64,000 bases of DNA from Sporosarcina aquimarina (GTDB lineage: Bacteria > Bacillota > Bacilli > Bacillales_A > Planococcaceae), in the NCBI RefSeq assembly GCF_019748715.1, contig NZ_JACLBZ010000033.1, positions 124,001-188,000 on the forward strand, read 5' to 3'. The notes under the pieces are model-generated. The model made no database searches. It saw nothing but the letters and a program-made list of their open reading frames with translations, and was not told the DNA's origin. The position numbers and the translations under genes were made by a program. Shown one piece after another: positions 17,368 through 25,784 of the stretch. Position 1 is the first letter of the stretch. Every line of letters starts with the position of its first letter.

Positions 17368-17388
17368 TTTCCAGTGATTGCGGGAAGA

Positions 17389-17530
17389 GGAAATGTGCGG
17401 TGCGCAGATGGTTTGGTGTGTTCTGTAGACGGTTTGGAGCGGTGCGTCTTGTTTAATGTTCGGAACTAGTGGTTTTTGGTTCGGTGCAACAATGCTTTCG
17501 TTCGGTCTGTCGGCATATTGGTGCGTTCCT
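17389..17530. repeat. Degenerate 21-bp heptad-coding repeat array, copy 1
   Basis: This gap stretch begins GGAAATGTGCGGTGCGCAG, nearly identical to the start of the array at 43991. Read in the same frame it gives seven-residue units starting V-R/C (VRCADGL, VCSVDGL, ERCVLFN, VRCNNAF, VRSVGIL, VRSSGLL), with a TAG in the fourth. The underlying DNA unit is about 21 bp with TTGGTGCGG or TTCGG at its core. No SD or start codon is seen, so it is treated as a dispersed repeat rather than a gene. Confidence 0.55.
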
Positions 17531-17687
17531 CTGGCTTGCTTAAACATGTTAGAAAGTACCATTGCTGACTTTTAAGAAAGCTTTATTTTATAAAGATTAC
17601 ACTTCTTGAAATTTGAAAATATTCTATAATAGCCACAAAAAACATGCTAAACTGAAAAGACTGATAATCAGAAGAATGGTGGATGAA

Positions 17688-18581
17688 ATGAAAAGATACA
17701 TAGGAGAAATCGGACTGACAATTACCGCAATCATCTGGGGCAGCGGGTTTGTCATGAGTGCGTTGGCGCTCGACTACTACACCCCATATCAAATTTTGGC
17801 GGTACGGTTTACGATCGGAGCAATTTTATTGGCTTTGGTGTTCCATAAGCGCTTGCGTAAAGTAGAGAGAAACGTTTTATGGAAGGGTGCCGTGCTCGGC
17901 TTTTTATTGTACGCAGCCTTTGCGCTTCAGACAGTTGGATTGCAATTCACGACACCTTCAAAAAATGCCTTTTTGACAGGTGTCAATGTAGTAATCGTGC
18001 CATTTATCGCCTTCATTTTATATAAACGGAGGCTTGATACGTTTGAATTGTTCGGCGCGGTTTTAGCGCTGCTCGGTGTAGCGGTATTATCACTGCAGTG
18101 GTCTGCCGGTGTGAATTTCGGAGACGTGCTGACACTCGGATGTGCTGTGCTGTTTGCCTTCCATATTTTCTACACAGCGAAGTTTGTGCGGACAGTGGAT
18201 CCGATATTGCTGACGCTTTTGCAGATGGCGTTCGCAGCAGTGATTGGTTGTTTGACTGTCATTGGATTAGGCGAAACGTCATTTTCGATGGTTTCATCGG
18301 GAATTGGAGCTGTAGTCTATTTGGCTGTATTTTCAACGACCATAGCGTTTTTAATGCAGACGATCGCACAAAAGCATTTATCGGAGACGAAGGCAGCAAT
18401 TATTTTATCTACCGAATCGGTGTGGGGGATGGCCTTCTCCGTAGCTCTGGCATATGAAGTCCTGACCTTCCGCATGTTCCTAGGTGCATTGCTCATATTT
18501 GTAGCCATTTTATTATCTGAAACAAAGCCGCAGTTTTTTAGGAAGCGTAATGTACAGCACGTAAACGAGCGGAAAATATAA
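17688..18581 (+). CDS. DMT superfamily (EamA) transporter
   Basis: This 297-residue protein is built from two EamA repeats, about ten helices. Marks include ITAIIWGSGFVMSALAL near the start, TPYQILAVRFTIGAILL, LQTVGLQFTTPSKNAFLTG and, in the second half, SETKAAIILSTESVWGM. Such proteins export or exchange metabolites across the membrane; the substrate is unknown. The ATG at 17688 follows GGTGGA; an in-frame ATG at 17676 is also possible. The gene stands alone, with a terminator after it. Confidence 0.9.
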   Translation: MKRYIGEIGLTITAIIWGSGFVMSALALDYYTPYQILAVRFTIGAILLALVFHKRLRKVERNVLWKGAVLGFLLYAAFALQTVGLQFTTPSKNAFLTGVNVVIVPFIAFILYKRRLDTFELFGAVLALLGVAVLSLQWSAGVNFGDVLTLGCAVLFAFHIFYTAKFVRTVDPILLTLLQMAFAAVIGCLTVIGLGETSFSMVSSGIGAVVYLAVFSTTIAFLMQTIAQKHLSETKAAIILSTESVWGMAFSVALAYEVLTFRMFLGALLIFVAILLSETKPQFFRKRNVQHVNERKI

Positions 18582-18587
18582 AAAAGG

Positions 18588-18642
18588 GCAGAACTGTCTA
18601 GCAAGTCAGCGCAATGTGACTTCTGTGACAGCTCTGCTTTTA
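18588..18642 (+). terminator. Terminator after the EamA transporter gene
   Basis: A long interrupted stem: GCAGA, CTGTC and AAGTCA on the left pair in reverse order with TGACTT, GACAG and TCTGC on the right, then CTTTTATC follows. Confidence 0.65.
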
Positions 18643-18699
18643 TCTTTATTCAGCAGAAGTCTTCACCTCTTTAGGCGGTGTGATGAATGCAGTTTTATT

Positions 18700-18878
18700 T
18701 CCTGTTCAGCGGGTATTCTAACGCCTGCTGAACAATAGAAATACGCAGGCTAAGATCGCCACATCCTGTGGCAATGCCTGCATGACCTACTTCCTGTAGG
18801 CCTAAGCCTCCGGCGGATGTCACAGATTTTGAAAGGAGTGAATCGAGCACGATCGATTCAAAATCTAGACGCAATTGA
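18700..18878. repeat. Palindrome-rich intergenic element
   Basis: No gene is seen between 18643 and 18878. The stretch holds several inverted repeats: GTTCAGC (18704-18710) with GCTGAAC (18727-18733), CCTACTTCCTGTAGG near 18786, and GATTTTGAA (18825-18833) with TTCAAAATC (18857-18865) enclosing GAATCG/CGATTC. It is richer in G and C than the flanks. It may be a dispersed intergenic repeat or a structured RNA; a genome search for further copies would tell. Confidence 0.4.
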
Positions 18879-19826
18879 TTATTTTGCGGCTAATGCCGTC
18901 TGATAACTATGCAAGGACATACCACCAATGATGACCAGTACGCCGACCAATGAAAGCGCACCTGGCAAGGGCAAGCTGAGAAGTACCATTTCACCAAGCA
19001 TCGCGAAGATCAATTCGACGGATTGTGTAGCTTCGACGGCCGCGAGCTTGCCCTGATCATGCTGTACCATATCGGTAGCCATGAAAAAGAGAGAGGTCGC
19101 GATGACACCTGAGCTGACGGCGACGATCACTGACTGCACAACTTGGCTGGTGGAAGGAAGCCCTACGGTTGCCCATGCATAGAGTGCCATGACAAGCCAA
19201 ATCGGCAGTGTCATCAACGTCATCGCCAGAACACGCTGGAACATATCAAGCCGGCCGCCGAGCAAATCCATCATTTTCCGATTGCCGAGCGGGTAGGCGA
19301 AAGCGGCCATTACTAACGGTAACGTACCGAGCAAAATAATTTTGGTCGATACACTGTTCGCGTGTGGAATTTGAATTAACACTACGCCGACTAGTATAAT
19401 CAATGAAATAATTAAGGAAGCCTTTGGAATCCTATGACGGATTGTTCGGAGATCACCAGTTTCGGTTTTCGCTTGAAAGGTGAAAAACGGAGCCAGCAAA
19501 ACACCTGCCACAATGGTCATTTGCCATGTCCCCGCTACTAACCAGCCCGGACTATACCCTGCTGAAAACGTCAGTGGGCCGTAAAAAAGAACAAACGCAA
19601 CAAAACTCCAAATAAAAAAAGGTCGAGGAGCGGCAGTCATTTCGCGTTTCATTCCAGATAATCCGCCACGCATCGCCACAATGACGAAAAGAAACGGCAC
19701 CATGAAGAAATAGCGCAGAGCAGCACTCCATAACCAACTGCCGCCATCGAGTTCCATGGATCGATTCAAGACAAACGTCACAGCAAAAAAGAGTGCGGAT
19801 AAAACTCCGATGCCAATCGCTTTCAT
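18879..19826 (-). CDS. Multidrug resistance efflux transporter family protein (EamA/EmrE-like)
   Basis: This 315-residue membrane protein has about ten helices. It begins IGVLSALFFAVTFVLNRSME, has WLVAGTWQMTIVAGVLLAPFF in the first half, and VEATQSVELIFAMLGEMVLL near the end, fitting the EmrE-like branch of the drug/metabolite transporters. It is probably an exporter; the substrate is unknown. It starts four bases after the pepT stop, so the two genes form an operon. The SD before its ATG is weak, consistent with translational coupling. Confidence 0.8.
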   Translation of the reverse strand: MKAIGIGVLSALFFAVTFVLNRSMELDGGSWLWSAALRYFFMVPFLFVIVAMRGGLSGMKREMTAAPRPFFIWSFVAFVLFYGPLTFSAGYSPGWLVAGTWQMTIVAGVLLAPFFTFQAKTETGDLRTIRHRIPKASLIISLIILVGVVLIQIPHANSVSTKIILLGTLPLVMAAFAYPLGNRKMMDLLGGRLDMFQRVLAMTLMTLPIWLVMALYAWATVGLPSTSQVVQSVIVAVSSGVIATSLFFMATDMVQHDQGKLAAVEATQSVELIFAMLGEMVLLSLPLPGALSLVGVLVIIGGMSLHSYQTALAAK

Positions 19827-19830
19827 CTGA

Positions 19831-21057
19831 TTAACCGCGCTGTTCTTGTAGTTTCAAAGCTTCGATGATGACTTGAGTGGCTTTTACCATCGTGTCTGCC
19901 GAAATGAATTCATACTTGCCGTGATAATTCTCCCCGCCTGTGAAAACGTTCGGAGTGGGCATGCCCATATACGATAATTGAGATCCGTCCGTGCCGCCGC
20001 GGATTGGTTCGATTTTTGGCTCGATTTCCAAATTGCGATAGGCATCTGCCATGATGTCGACAATCTCGATAACGGGCTCAATCTTTTCGCGCATATTAAA
20101 GTATTGGTCAGTCAATGAAAGCTCTACTGCATGTTTCCCATATTTCTCTTGAAGACGGGCCGCAGTATCTTGAACCAGCTGTTTTCGAGCCTCGAACGCA
20201 TCCCGATCAAAGTCGCGGATAATATACTGATAGGTCGTCTTTTCCACAGTGCCCTCTGCTTCCATTAGATGAATGAACCCTTCATAATTCGCTGTTTCTT
20301 GTGGGATTTCATTCTCAGGCATTGCTTCTTGGAACTCTGCAGCGATCAATAGGGAGTTGACCATTTTTCCTTTGGCGGTGCCGGGATGTACGTTGGTCCC
20401 ATGGAATGTCAGCAAAGCCCCCGCAGCGTTGAAGCTTTCATACTGCAGTTCTCCGAGCGGACCGCCGTCCATCGTATAGGCGAACTCTGCGCCGAATCGC
20501 TCGACATCGAATTTATGCGGGCCACGTCCAATTTCTTCGTCCGGCGTGAAACCGACACGCACTTTACCATGTTTGATTTCAGGATGCTCCACTAAGTATT
20601 GCATAGCAGTCATGATCTCTGATATACCTGCTTTGTCGTCTGCACCAAGCAAAGTCGAGCCGTCGGTTGTGATGAGCGTATGCCCGAGGTAGTTTTTCAA
20701 CTCAGGAAAGGCTTCTACGGTCATGATGGTAGCTTTATTTAACTGGATGTCTTTGCCGTCATAGCGATCGATGCACTGTGGGCGTACATCCTTGCCTGTA
20801 TAATCTGTCGCAGTGTCGACGTGCGCCAAAAATCCGACTGTTGGGAGTTCTTTTTCCGTATTGGCCGGTAAAGTGGCGAATAAATAGCCGTTTTCATCCA
20901 ATGATATCTCTTCTAAACCGATCTCCGCCAGTTCTTTTTCAAGCATATGCAATAAATCCCACTGTCCTGCCGTAGACGGTGTCGAATTAGAATCGGCATC
21001 AGACTGCGTATCAATTTTTGCATAGCGAATTAAACGTTCAATCAATTGTTCTTTCAA
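19831..21057 (-). CDS. pepT: Peptidase T (tripeptide aminopeptidase)
   Basis: This 408-residue M20B zinc exopeptidase removes the N-terminal residue of tripeptides in the cytoplasm. Metal-site motifs are [14 protein letters not shown] (His, Asp), [14 protein letters not shown] (bridging Asp), [14 protein letters not shown] (catalytic and metal Glu), [14 protein letters not shown] and [13 protein letters not shown] (final His). The PepT-specific pattern [15 protein letters not shown] is present. Start is TTG at 21057 with GAGGAG eight bases upstream. Length equals that of B. subtilis and E. coli PepT. Confidence 0.96.
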   Translation of the reverse strand: MKEQLIERLIRYAKIDTQSDADSNSTPSTAGQWDLLHMLEKELAEIGLEEISLDENGYLFATLPANTEKELPTVGFLAHVDTATDYTGKDVRPQCIDRYDGKDIQLNKATIMTVEAFPELKNYLGHTLITTDGSTLLGADDKAGISEIMTAMQYLVEHPEIKHGKVRVGFTPDEEIGRGPHKFDVERFGAEFAYTMDGGPLGELQYESFNAAGALLTFHGTNVHPGTAKGKMVNSLLIAAEFQEAMPENEIPQETANYEGFIHLMEAEGTVEKTTYQYIIRDFDRDAFEARKQLVQDTAARLQEKYGKHAVELSLTDQYFNMREKIEPVIEIVDIMADAYRNLEIEPKIEPIRGGTDGSQLSYMGMPTPNVFTGGENYHGKYEFISADTMVKATQVIIEALKLQEQRG

Positions 21058-21168
21058 TAGACAAACTCCTCTCTAAATTGCGAATGCTTTCATTTTAACA
21101 GAAGGTCTAGTCAAATACGTAGGAAATGAAACAAAAAGAACCGGACAACTCGTCCGGTTCTTCTGACA

Positions 21169-22359
21169 TTAACTAAATATATTAATCGTCGTGATAATGA
21201 TAGGCATCGATACGACGTCAATCAAGAATGCGCCGACAATAGGCACGATCAAGAACGCTTTACGTGAAGGACCGTATCGTCCTGTGACCGCTGCCATGTT
21301 GGCCATGGCATTAGGCGTCGCTCCCAGACTATGTCCTGCAAAACCAGCGATCATGACTGCAGCATCGTAATCTTTTCCGAGTAAACGGAACAAAACAAAA
21401 ATCGCAAATAGTACAACGAAGAGTACTTGTACGAAGACGATAACCAGCAATGGCAAAGCCAAACCAGCGACTTCCCATAGTTTGATGCTCATCAATGCCA
21501 TAGACAAGAAGATACCAAGAGATACATCACCGATCAAGTTGATGCTTGTCATATGAACCGCATCTTCCTTGAAGCGATCGACTATATTACGTACAATTAC
21601 TGCGACAAACATTGCACCGACGTAGCCAGGCATAACAAAGCCAGTTAAACTGGAAAATAAATCACCAATAAATGTTCCACCTGCGATACAAGCTGTGATC
21701 AGCAACACTTGCGTCAAGAAATTATCCGTATTGATCGGTGCTTCATGCGCTTCTACCGAATAGGCGGCTTCATGCTCGACTTCTGTAGATTTCAAGTTGT
21801 GTTTATTGATTAAGTATTTGACGATTGGCCCGCCGACGAGACCGCCAGCGACAAGACCAAACGTAGCGGCCGCAATCCCGATGGACAGAGCGGAGTCAAT
21901 ACCGAGACTTTCCAGTGTTTGTCCATAAGCTGTTGCACCACCGTGGCCGCCTTCCATCGAGACAGCGCCTGCCATCATACCGATTAGCGGATGCAGATTA
22001 AATAAATAGGCCATTGATACACCGATGACGTTTTGCACCAAAGCTAAAAAACCACATGCGATCCAATAGACGATGAGTAATTTCCCACCAAGACGAATCA
22101 GGCTGAAACTTGCACCTAAACCGACTGTCGTGAAAAACGTTAACATGAATAAATTTTGCAAAGAAGTATCCAATTGGAAGCTCAAAAGGTCAGTTGTCTT
22201 CAAAATAGTCGCAAAAACGGCAAAAAGCAACCCGCCTACGACAGGGGCGGGTATGCAGAATTTTTGGAGAACTCCGATTTTACGTACTAGGAGAGTTCCG
22301 ATTGTTAGAAGTGCTAAGGCTAAAAATAGTGTCGTAATTTGATTTAACTCAATCGTCAT
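21169..22359 (-). CDS. gltS: Sodium/glutamate symporter
   Basis: A 396-residue membrane protein with ten or more helices in two inverted halves. GltS marks include FCIPAPVVGGLLFA, FFTTVGLGASFSLIRLGGK, GAVSMEGGHGGATAYG and MIAGFAGHSLGATPNAMANM, the Gly-rich substrate loops. It takes up glutamate with sodium. It overlaps hutG by four bases (ATGA), an odd pairing since hutG yields glutamate inside the cell; the transporter may move glutamate either way or a related compound. Confidence 0.92.
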   Translation of the reverse strand: MTIELNQITTLFLALALLTIGTLLVRKIGVLQKFCIPAPVVGGLLFAVFATILKTTDLLSFQLDTSLQNLFMLTFFTTVGLGASFSLIRLGGKLLIVYWIACGFLALVQNVIGVSMAYLFNLHPLIGMMAGAVSMEGGHGGATAYGQTLESLGIDSALSIGIAAATFGLVAGGLVGGPIVKYLINKHNLKSTEVEHEAAYSVEAHEAPINTDNFLTQVLLITACIAGGTFIGDLFSSLTGFVMPGYVGAMFVAVIVRNIVDRFKEDAVHMTSINLIGDVSLGIFLSMALMSIKLWEVAGLALPLLVIVFVQVLFVVLFAIFVLFRLLGKDYDAAVMIAGFAGHSLGATPNAMANMAAVTGRYGPSRKAFLIVPIVGAFLIDVVSMPIIITTINIFS

Positions 22360-23315
22360 GTAATTCTTCCTCTCAGCAATGCAACGATTGCTTCATTAGT
22401 TAAGTAGGCACCCAGTTTGACTGTTTGGTTTTGATGGTCAAGTGCTGGATTGATCTCTGAGATGTCGAATGAAAGGGTTTTCTTATGAGACGCTATGGTT
22501 TGGATAAACGTCCGTACGATGAGAGGATCCAATCCAAATGGAGAAGGAGCACTCACCCCGGGAGCATAGGCCGAATTCAATACATCAGAACACAATGTTA
22601 ACAAAACATAGTCCTGCTTTTCAATGAAAAAGCTGATTTTCTGTAAGATTTCGTCCATAATACCCGATGTGATTTCTTGTTCTGTCACATATGACACTCC
22701 TTGTGCGTCAGCTTCGTCAAATAATATATCTGTATTTCCAAACTCCTGAATGCCGAGCACCAAGTATTCAACGTTTTCATCCGTGTCAAGCATTTGTTTG
22801 AACATCGTTCCCGAGGATGGCTGCTCGTCATAGCTGCGCAAGTCGAAATGCGCGTCGATATTAACGACGCCTAGTTTCGCATCAGGACCGATAAATTCCC
22901 GAACGCCTAGGTAGTGTCCGTATGCGGTTTCATGGCCGCCCCCTAAAATGACAGGGCACGCATTTTTCTCCAAGCTGTCTCGAACGGCGGCACCTAATTC
23001 AGCTTGTGCCTGTTCGAGTTGATTGCCTTCACAAACTATTGTACCCACATCCATCAGCTGGCATTCAGCAGGCATGCGCCATGGGAGTTTTGCCAATTCA
23101 CTACGCAAGGCATTTGGCCCTTCTGCAGCTCCAAGTCTGCCATTGTTGCGTCGTACGCCTTCTTCTGAAGAGAAGCCGATCAGCGTGCATGTCTTATTGT
23201 TGACTCTTTCTTGAGGAGCGGAAAGTTGTATCACTTGATGCATACGAAATGCGGCTCTGTTCGTCTCGCTGTCAGTTCGACCTGACCAGAATTTTTCATT
23301 AGTTTGAATTAACAA
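22356..23315 (-). CDS. hutG: Formimidoylglutamase
   Basis: A 319-residue ureohydrolase (arginase/agmatinase fold). It converts N-formimidoylglutamate to glutamate and formamide, the last step of histidine degradation. Manganese-site motifs are present: GGGHETAYGH, VNIDAHFDLR, and LCSDVLNSAYAPGVSAPSPFG in place of the arginase SFDxDxxDP pattern. FDISEINPALDHQNQTVKLGAY closes the family signature. TTG at 23315 is used, with AAAGGA nine bases upstream. The other hut genes are not in this window; gltS is the only partner. Confidence 0.9.
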   Translation of the reverse strand: MLIQTNEKFWSGRTDSETNRAAFRMHQVIQLSAPQERVNNKTCTLIGFSSEEGVRRNNGRLGAAEGPNALRSELAKLPWRMPAECQLMDVGTIVCEGNQLEQAQAELGAAVRDSLEKNACPVILGGGHETAYGHYLGVREFIGPDAKLGVVNIDAHFDLRSYDEQPSSGTMFKQMLDTDENVEYLVLGIQEFGNTDILFDEADAQGVSYVTEQEITSGIMDEILQKISFFIEKQDYVLLTLCSDVLNSAYAPGVSAPSPFGLDPLIVRTFIQTIASHKKTLSFDISEINPALDHQNQTVKLGAYLTNEAIVALLRGRIT

Positions 23316-23533
23316 TATACTTCATCCTTTCGGGCGTGTTACTCTTATTATAGTGGTCTGCATTTATAAATTCTAATACATCTTTTTCATGAATTCATGC
23401 TTTAAGGCTATAGGTGAGAAAAGAATGAATGAAAATTAAGCAATCACCGTATTGGAATGCTGCTCGGCCGTATTATAGAAGTCGTTGCAAAAAGACGTCC
23501 TATCTATAAAGCGGATGGAAAGGAATTGACTCT

Positions 23534-24412
23534 ATGAATAAATTTTTGTTTGGCTTTTTAGTGGTTGTTACGACTGCGTTGATGGGATCTTCTTTTGCGA
23601 TCGGCAAAATTGGGTTGGAGTATTCCTCACCTTTACTATTGGTTGCCTTGCGCTTTTCCATTGCGGGAATCATTATGGCAATAATCGTAAAAATACTAAA
23701 AAAACCACATCCCAAAACGTTTGGAGAGTGGAAGTGGCTGGTGCTGATTGGTTCGTTACAGACGGCTGCTGTGATGGGGTGTATTTTTATTGCGTTACGG
23801 ACAATCACTTCCGGTGAAACTTCTATCTTGACGTTCACCAATCCGCTTCTAGTTGTGGTGATCGGTACGCTTGTACTGCGAATTCATTATCGGCTGCAGC
23901 AATGGCTTGGCGTAATTTGCGGGTTATTTGGTGTGTTTATTACGATGGGCGGACATTTGGATCTGAAGGTAGGTACAGTGCTTGGCTTCTTATCGGCTGT
24001 GGCGTGGGCGTGTGCTACACTCATTGTCAAAGTGCATGGCTACCGTTTTGATACCTGGGTGATGACGGCATATCAAATGCTTTTTGGGGGACTCATCTTA
24101 TTTGTCGCTAGCTTTTTATTGGAAGAGCCATTTTTCGAAGTGAATGCTTTATCATTAGTGATTTTAGGATGGCTGGCGATTGCTGCCTCCATTGTCCAGT
24201 TCTCGATCTGGTTTTATTTATTGCAGACCGGCAATCCTGAGCGGACGAGCGCGTTTTTGTTTCTTGCACCGTTTTTCGGTACATTGACGGGCTGGTTATT
24301 GTTGGACGAGAAGTTGTCGTTTTCATTGATCGTCGGTGGATTGCTAATCTGTCTAGGGATTTTTCTTGTAAACTGGAGGAGTAAGCGAGAATTGGGCAAG
24401 TTGCCGACTTAA
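23534..24412 (+). CDS. DMT superfamily (EamA) transporter
   Basis: This 292-residue protein has two EamA repeats and about ten helices. It opens LFGFLVVVTTALMGSSFAIG, has SPLLLVALRFSIAGIIMAI in the first half and TSAFLFLAPFFGTLTGWLLLDE in the second, a common end motif of metabolite exporters. The ligand is unknown. It is transcribed alone, divergent from hutG-gltS. GGAAAGGA lies before the ATG. Confidence 0.9.
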   Translation: MNKFLFGFLVVVTTALMGSSFAIGKIGLEYSSPLLLVALRFSIAGIIMAIIVKILKKPHPKTFGEWKWLVLIGSLQTAAVMGCIFIALRTITSGETSILTFTNPLLVVVIGTLVLRIHYRLQQWLGVICGLFGVFITMGGHLDLKVGTVLGFLSAVAWACATLIVKVHGYRFDTWVMTAYQMLFGGLILFVASFLLEEPFFEVNALSLVILGWLAIAASIVQFSIWFYLLQTGNPERTSAFLFLAPFFGTLTGWLLLDEKLSFSLIVGGLLICLGIFLVNWRSKRELGKLPT

Positions 24413-24440
24413 GGGGCTGTGGGTTTATGGATAAAAAATA

Positions 24441-24465
24441 GCCTTGCATAGTAAAGATGCAAGGC
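24441..24465. terminator. Terminator between converging EamA and DUF2187 genes
   Basis: GCCTTGCAT (24441-24449) pairs perfectly with ATGCAAGGC (24457-24465). The T-rich side (TATTTTTT) is on the minus strand, so it mainly ends the DUF2187 transcript. Confidence 0.75.
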
Positions 24466-24477
24466 ATGAAAAATAGA

Positions 24478-24699
24478 TTACTCTACCGTATAATTTTTGT
24501 GTGCAACAACAGTCATATTGGAAGCAGCGCCAATTTGTTCCGCGTCTGCCTCAGAAATTTTGACGATGACGGAGTTTTCGAGAATCTTGTGTATCGTTCC
24601 GGAAACTTCATGTTGATTGCGGTTAAAAGATATGACTTCATCTACATATCGCGAGGCCACAAAATCAGAAATCGGACGATCTTTACGAGGAAATGCCAA
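24478..24699 (-). CDS. DUF2187 family protein (YkvS-like)
   Basis: A small protein of about 73 residues. The core VDEVISFNRNQHEVSGTIHKI with ENSVIVKIS and TVVAHKNYTVE matches the DUF2187/YkvS family of Bacillaceae, whose role is unknown. TTG at 24699 is preferred because AAGGAG lies nine bases upstream; an ATG at 24717 is the alternative but has no SD and would place that SD inside the gene. It is divergent from cstR. Start choice is moderately sure, the family call good. Confidence 0.75.
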   Translation of the reverse strand: MAFPRKDRPISDFVASRYVDEVISFNRNQHEVSGTIHKILENSVIVKISEADAEQIGAASNMTVVAHKNYTVE

Positions 24700-24853
24700 T
24701 CGAATCAACTCCTTCATTAGTGAGGGTCTCATCTGTCGAAGACTTGTCTCTGACAAATGGAATAAAACGTACAATAGCCTACTAGAACTAGTATAACACA
24801 TCGCGCAAAAAATTTCAGAATAGTAGAAACCTGTCGATTGATAAAGCATTTGG

Positions 24854-24880
24854 TTGACAGTATACCACTCAGGGTATAAT
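24854..24880 (+). promoter_or_regulatory. cstR promoter with overlapping CstR operator
   Basis: -35 TTGACA (24854-24859) and -10 TATAAT (24875-24880) frame the palindrome TATACC-ACTCAG-GGTATA (24861-24878). The 15-base spacer is shorter than the usual 17. A repressor bound here would cover the whole promoter. The same 18-base layout recurs before the next two genes. Confidence 0.75.
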
Positions 24881-24910
24881 CTATACATAATGCGAAGGAA
24901 GGTGAGACAT

Positions 24911-25174
24911 ATGGAGTACGATGATAAAGTGAAAAATCGGTTGAAACGTATAGAAGGTCAAATTAAAGGCGTGTTGCGTATGATGGAAGAAGGTAAGGAT
25001 TGCAAAGAAGTCATTACCCAATTATCGGCCAGCCGTTCTGCGATCGATCGCACAATAGGTGTTATCGTGAGCTCTAATTTGATTACCTGTATGCAAAATC
25101 TAGAAGAAATGGATGATCGTTCCCACGAATCGATTATTAATGAAGCGGTGGATTTGCTTGTAAAGAGTCGCTGA
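24911..25174 (+). CDS. cstR: Persulfide-sensing transcriptional repressor CstR
   Basis: The 87-residue protein is a CsoR-family helical repressor. It has Cys31 (GKDCKEV) and Cys60 (NLITCMQ), the same positions as the sensing pair of S. aureus CstR, and Asn in place of the metal-binding His of copper-sensing CsoR. CstR forms di- and trisulfide links between these Cys when reactive sulfur species rise, and releases its operators. Start is ATG at 24911 after GGAAGGTGAG. It represses the genes downstream through the sites at 24861, 25211 and 25756. Confidence 0.93.
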   Translation: MEYDDKVKNRLKRIEGQIKGVLRMMEEGKDCKEVITQLSASRSAIDRTIGVIVSSNLITCMQNLEEMDDRSHESIINEAVDLLVKSR

Positions 25175-25184
25175 TAAAATAAGC

Positions 25185-25228
25185 TTGACTCTTTTTTTTA
25201 TAAATTGTAATATACCCCTATAGGTATA
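25185..25228 (+). promoter_or_regulatory. Promoter and CstR operator of the DsrE-like gene
   Basis: -35 TTGACT (25185-25190) is followed by TGTAAT (25206-25211, 15-base spacer) or TAATAT (25208-25213, 17-base spacer) as -10. The palindrome TATACC-CCTATA-GGTATA fills 25211-25228. Confidence 0.7.
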
Positions 25229-25257
25229 TAAAGTTTTGAAAAGAAAGGGATGAGAAC

Positions 25258-25737
25258 ATGACAGAACAAAAGAAAACAACAATCGTGCTGTTTAGCGGCG
25301 ATTATGATAAAGCGATGGCTGCTTATATTATCGCGAATGGAGCGGCTGCATACGATCATGAAGTCACGATCTTCCATACATTTTGGGGATTGAATGCATT
25401 GCGAAAAGATGAGCCAATTCAAAGTAAAAAAGGGTTTCTTGAGAAGATGTTTGGTAAAATGATGCCGCGTGGCGCCGATAAAATGGGTCTTTCCCAAATG
25501 AATTTCGCTGGGATGGGTCCAAAAATGATTAAACATGTGATGAAGAAGCACCAAGCTATGCCATTACCTGAGCTGATTGACCTGGCCATAGAACAAGACA
25601 TTAAATTGATCGCCTGCACGATGACGATGGATTTGCTTGGTCTCAGTCAGAAAGAATTATTGGAAGATGTGGATTATGGTGGTGTAGCCGCTTATTTAGG
25701 TGAAGCACAAGATGGCCAGGTAAATTTATTTATTTAA
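25258..25737 (+). CDS. DsrE/DsrF/DrsH-like sulfur carrier family protein
   Basis: A 159-residue protein with TTIVLFSGDYDKAMAAYIIANGAAAYDHEV at the N-terminus and the conserved Cys in KLIACTMTMDLLG, typical of DsrE-like proteins that accept and pass on persulfide sulfur. In S. aureus the equivalent domain is fused to the TusA-rhodanese protein CstA; here it is a separate gene. It lies in the cst regulon with its own operator. The role is inferred from family and place. Confidence 0.88.
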   Translation: MTEQKKTTIVLFSGDYDKAMAAYIIANGAAAYDHEVTIFHTFWGLNALRKDEPIQSKKGFLEKMFGKMMPRGADKMGLSQMNFAGMGPKMIKHVMKKHQAMPLPELIDLAIEQDIKLIACTMTMDLLGLSQKELLEDVDYGGVAAYLGEAQDGQVNLFI

Positions 25738-25755
25738 TAAATTTTTTCAAATTAA

Positions 25756-25773
25756 TATACCCCATGGTGTATA
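25756..25773. promoter_or_regulatory. CstR operator before the TusA-rhodanese gene
   Basis: TATACCCCATGGTGTATA is an 18-base palindrome with one mismatched pair, matching the sites at 24861 and 25211. It ends at the SD (TAGGAGG) of the next gene, so it could block transcription from upstream or from a weak local promoter. Confidence 0.65.
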
Positions 25774-25784
25774 GGAGGAATACT

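Noticed and set aside
17284-17562. A 92-codon minus-strand frame across the repeat array
   Set aside because: It runs antisense through the terminator and the 21-bp repeat array; its openness follows from repeat phase and there is no SD.
24854-25174. Copper-sensing CsoR
   Set aside because: The metal-binding His before the second Cys is Asn, the Cys positions match CstR, and the genes downstream handle sulfur.
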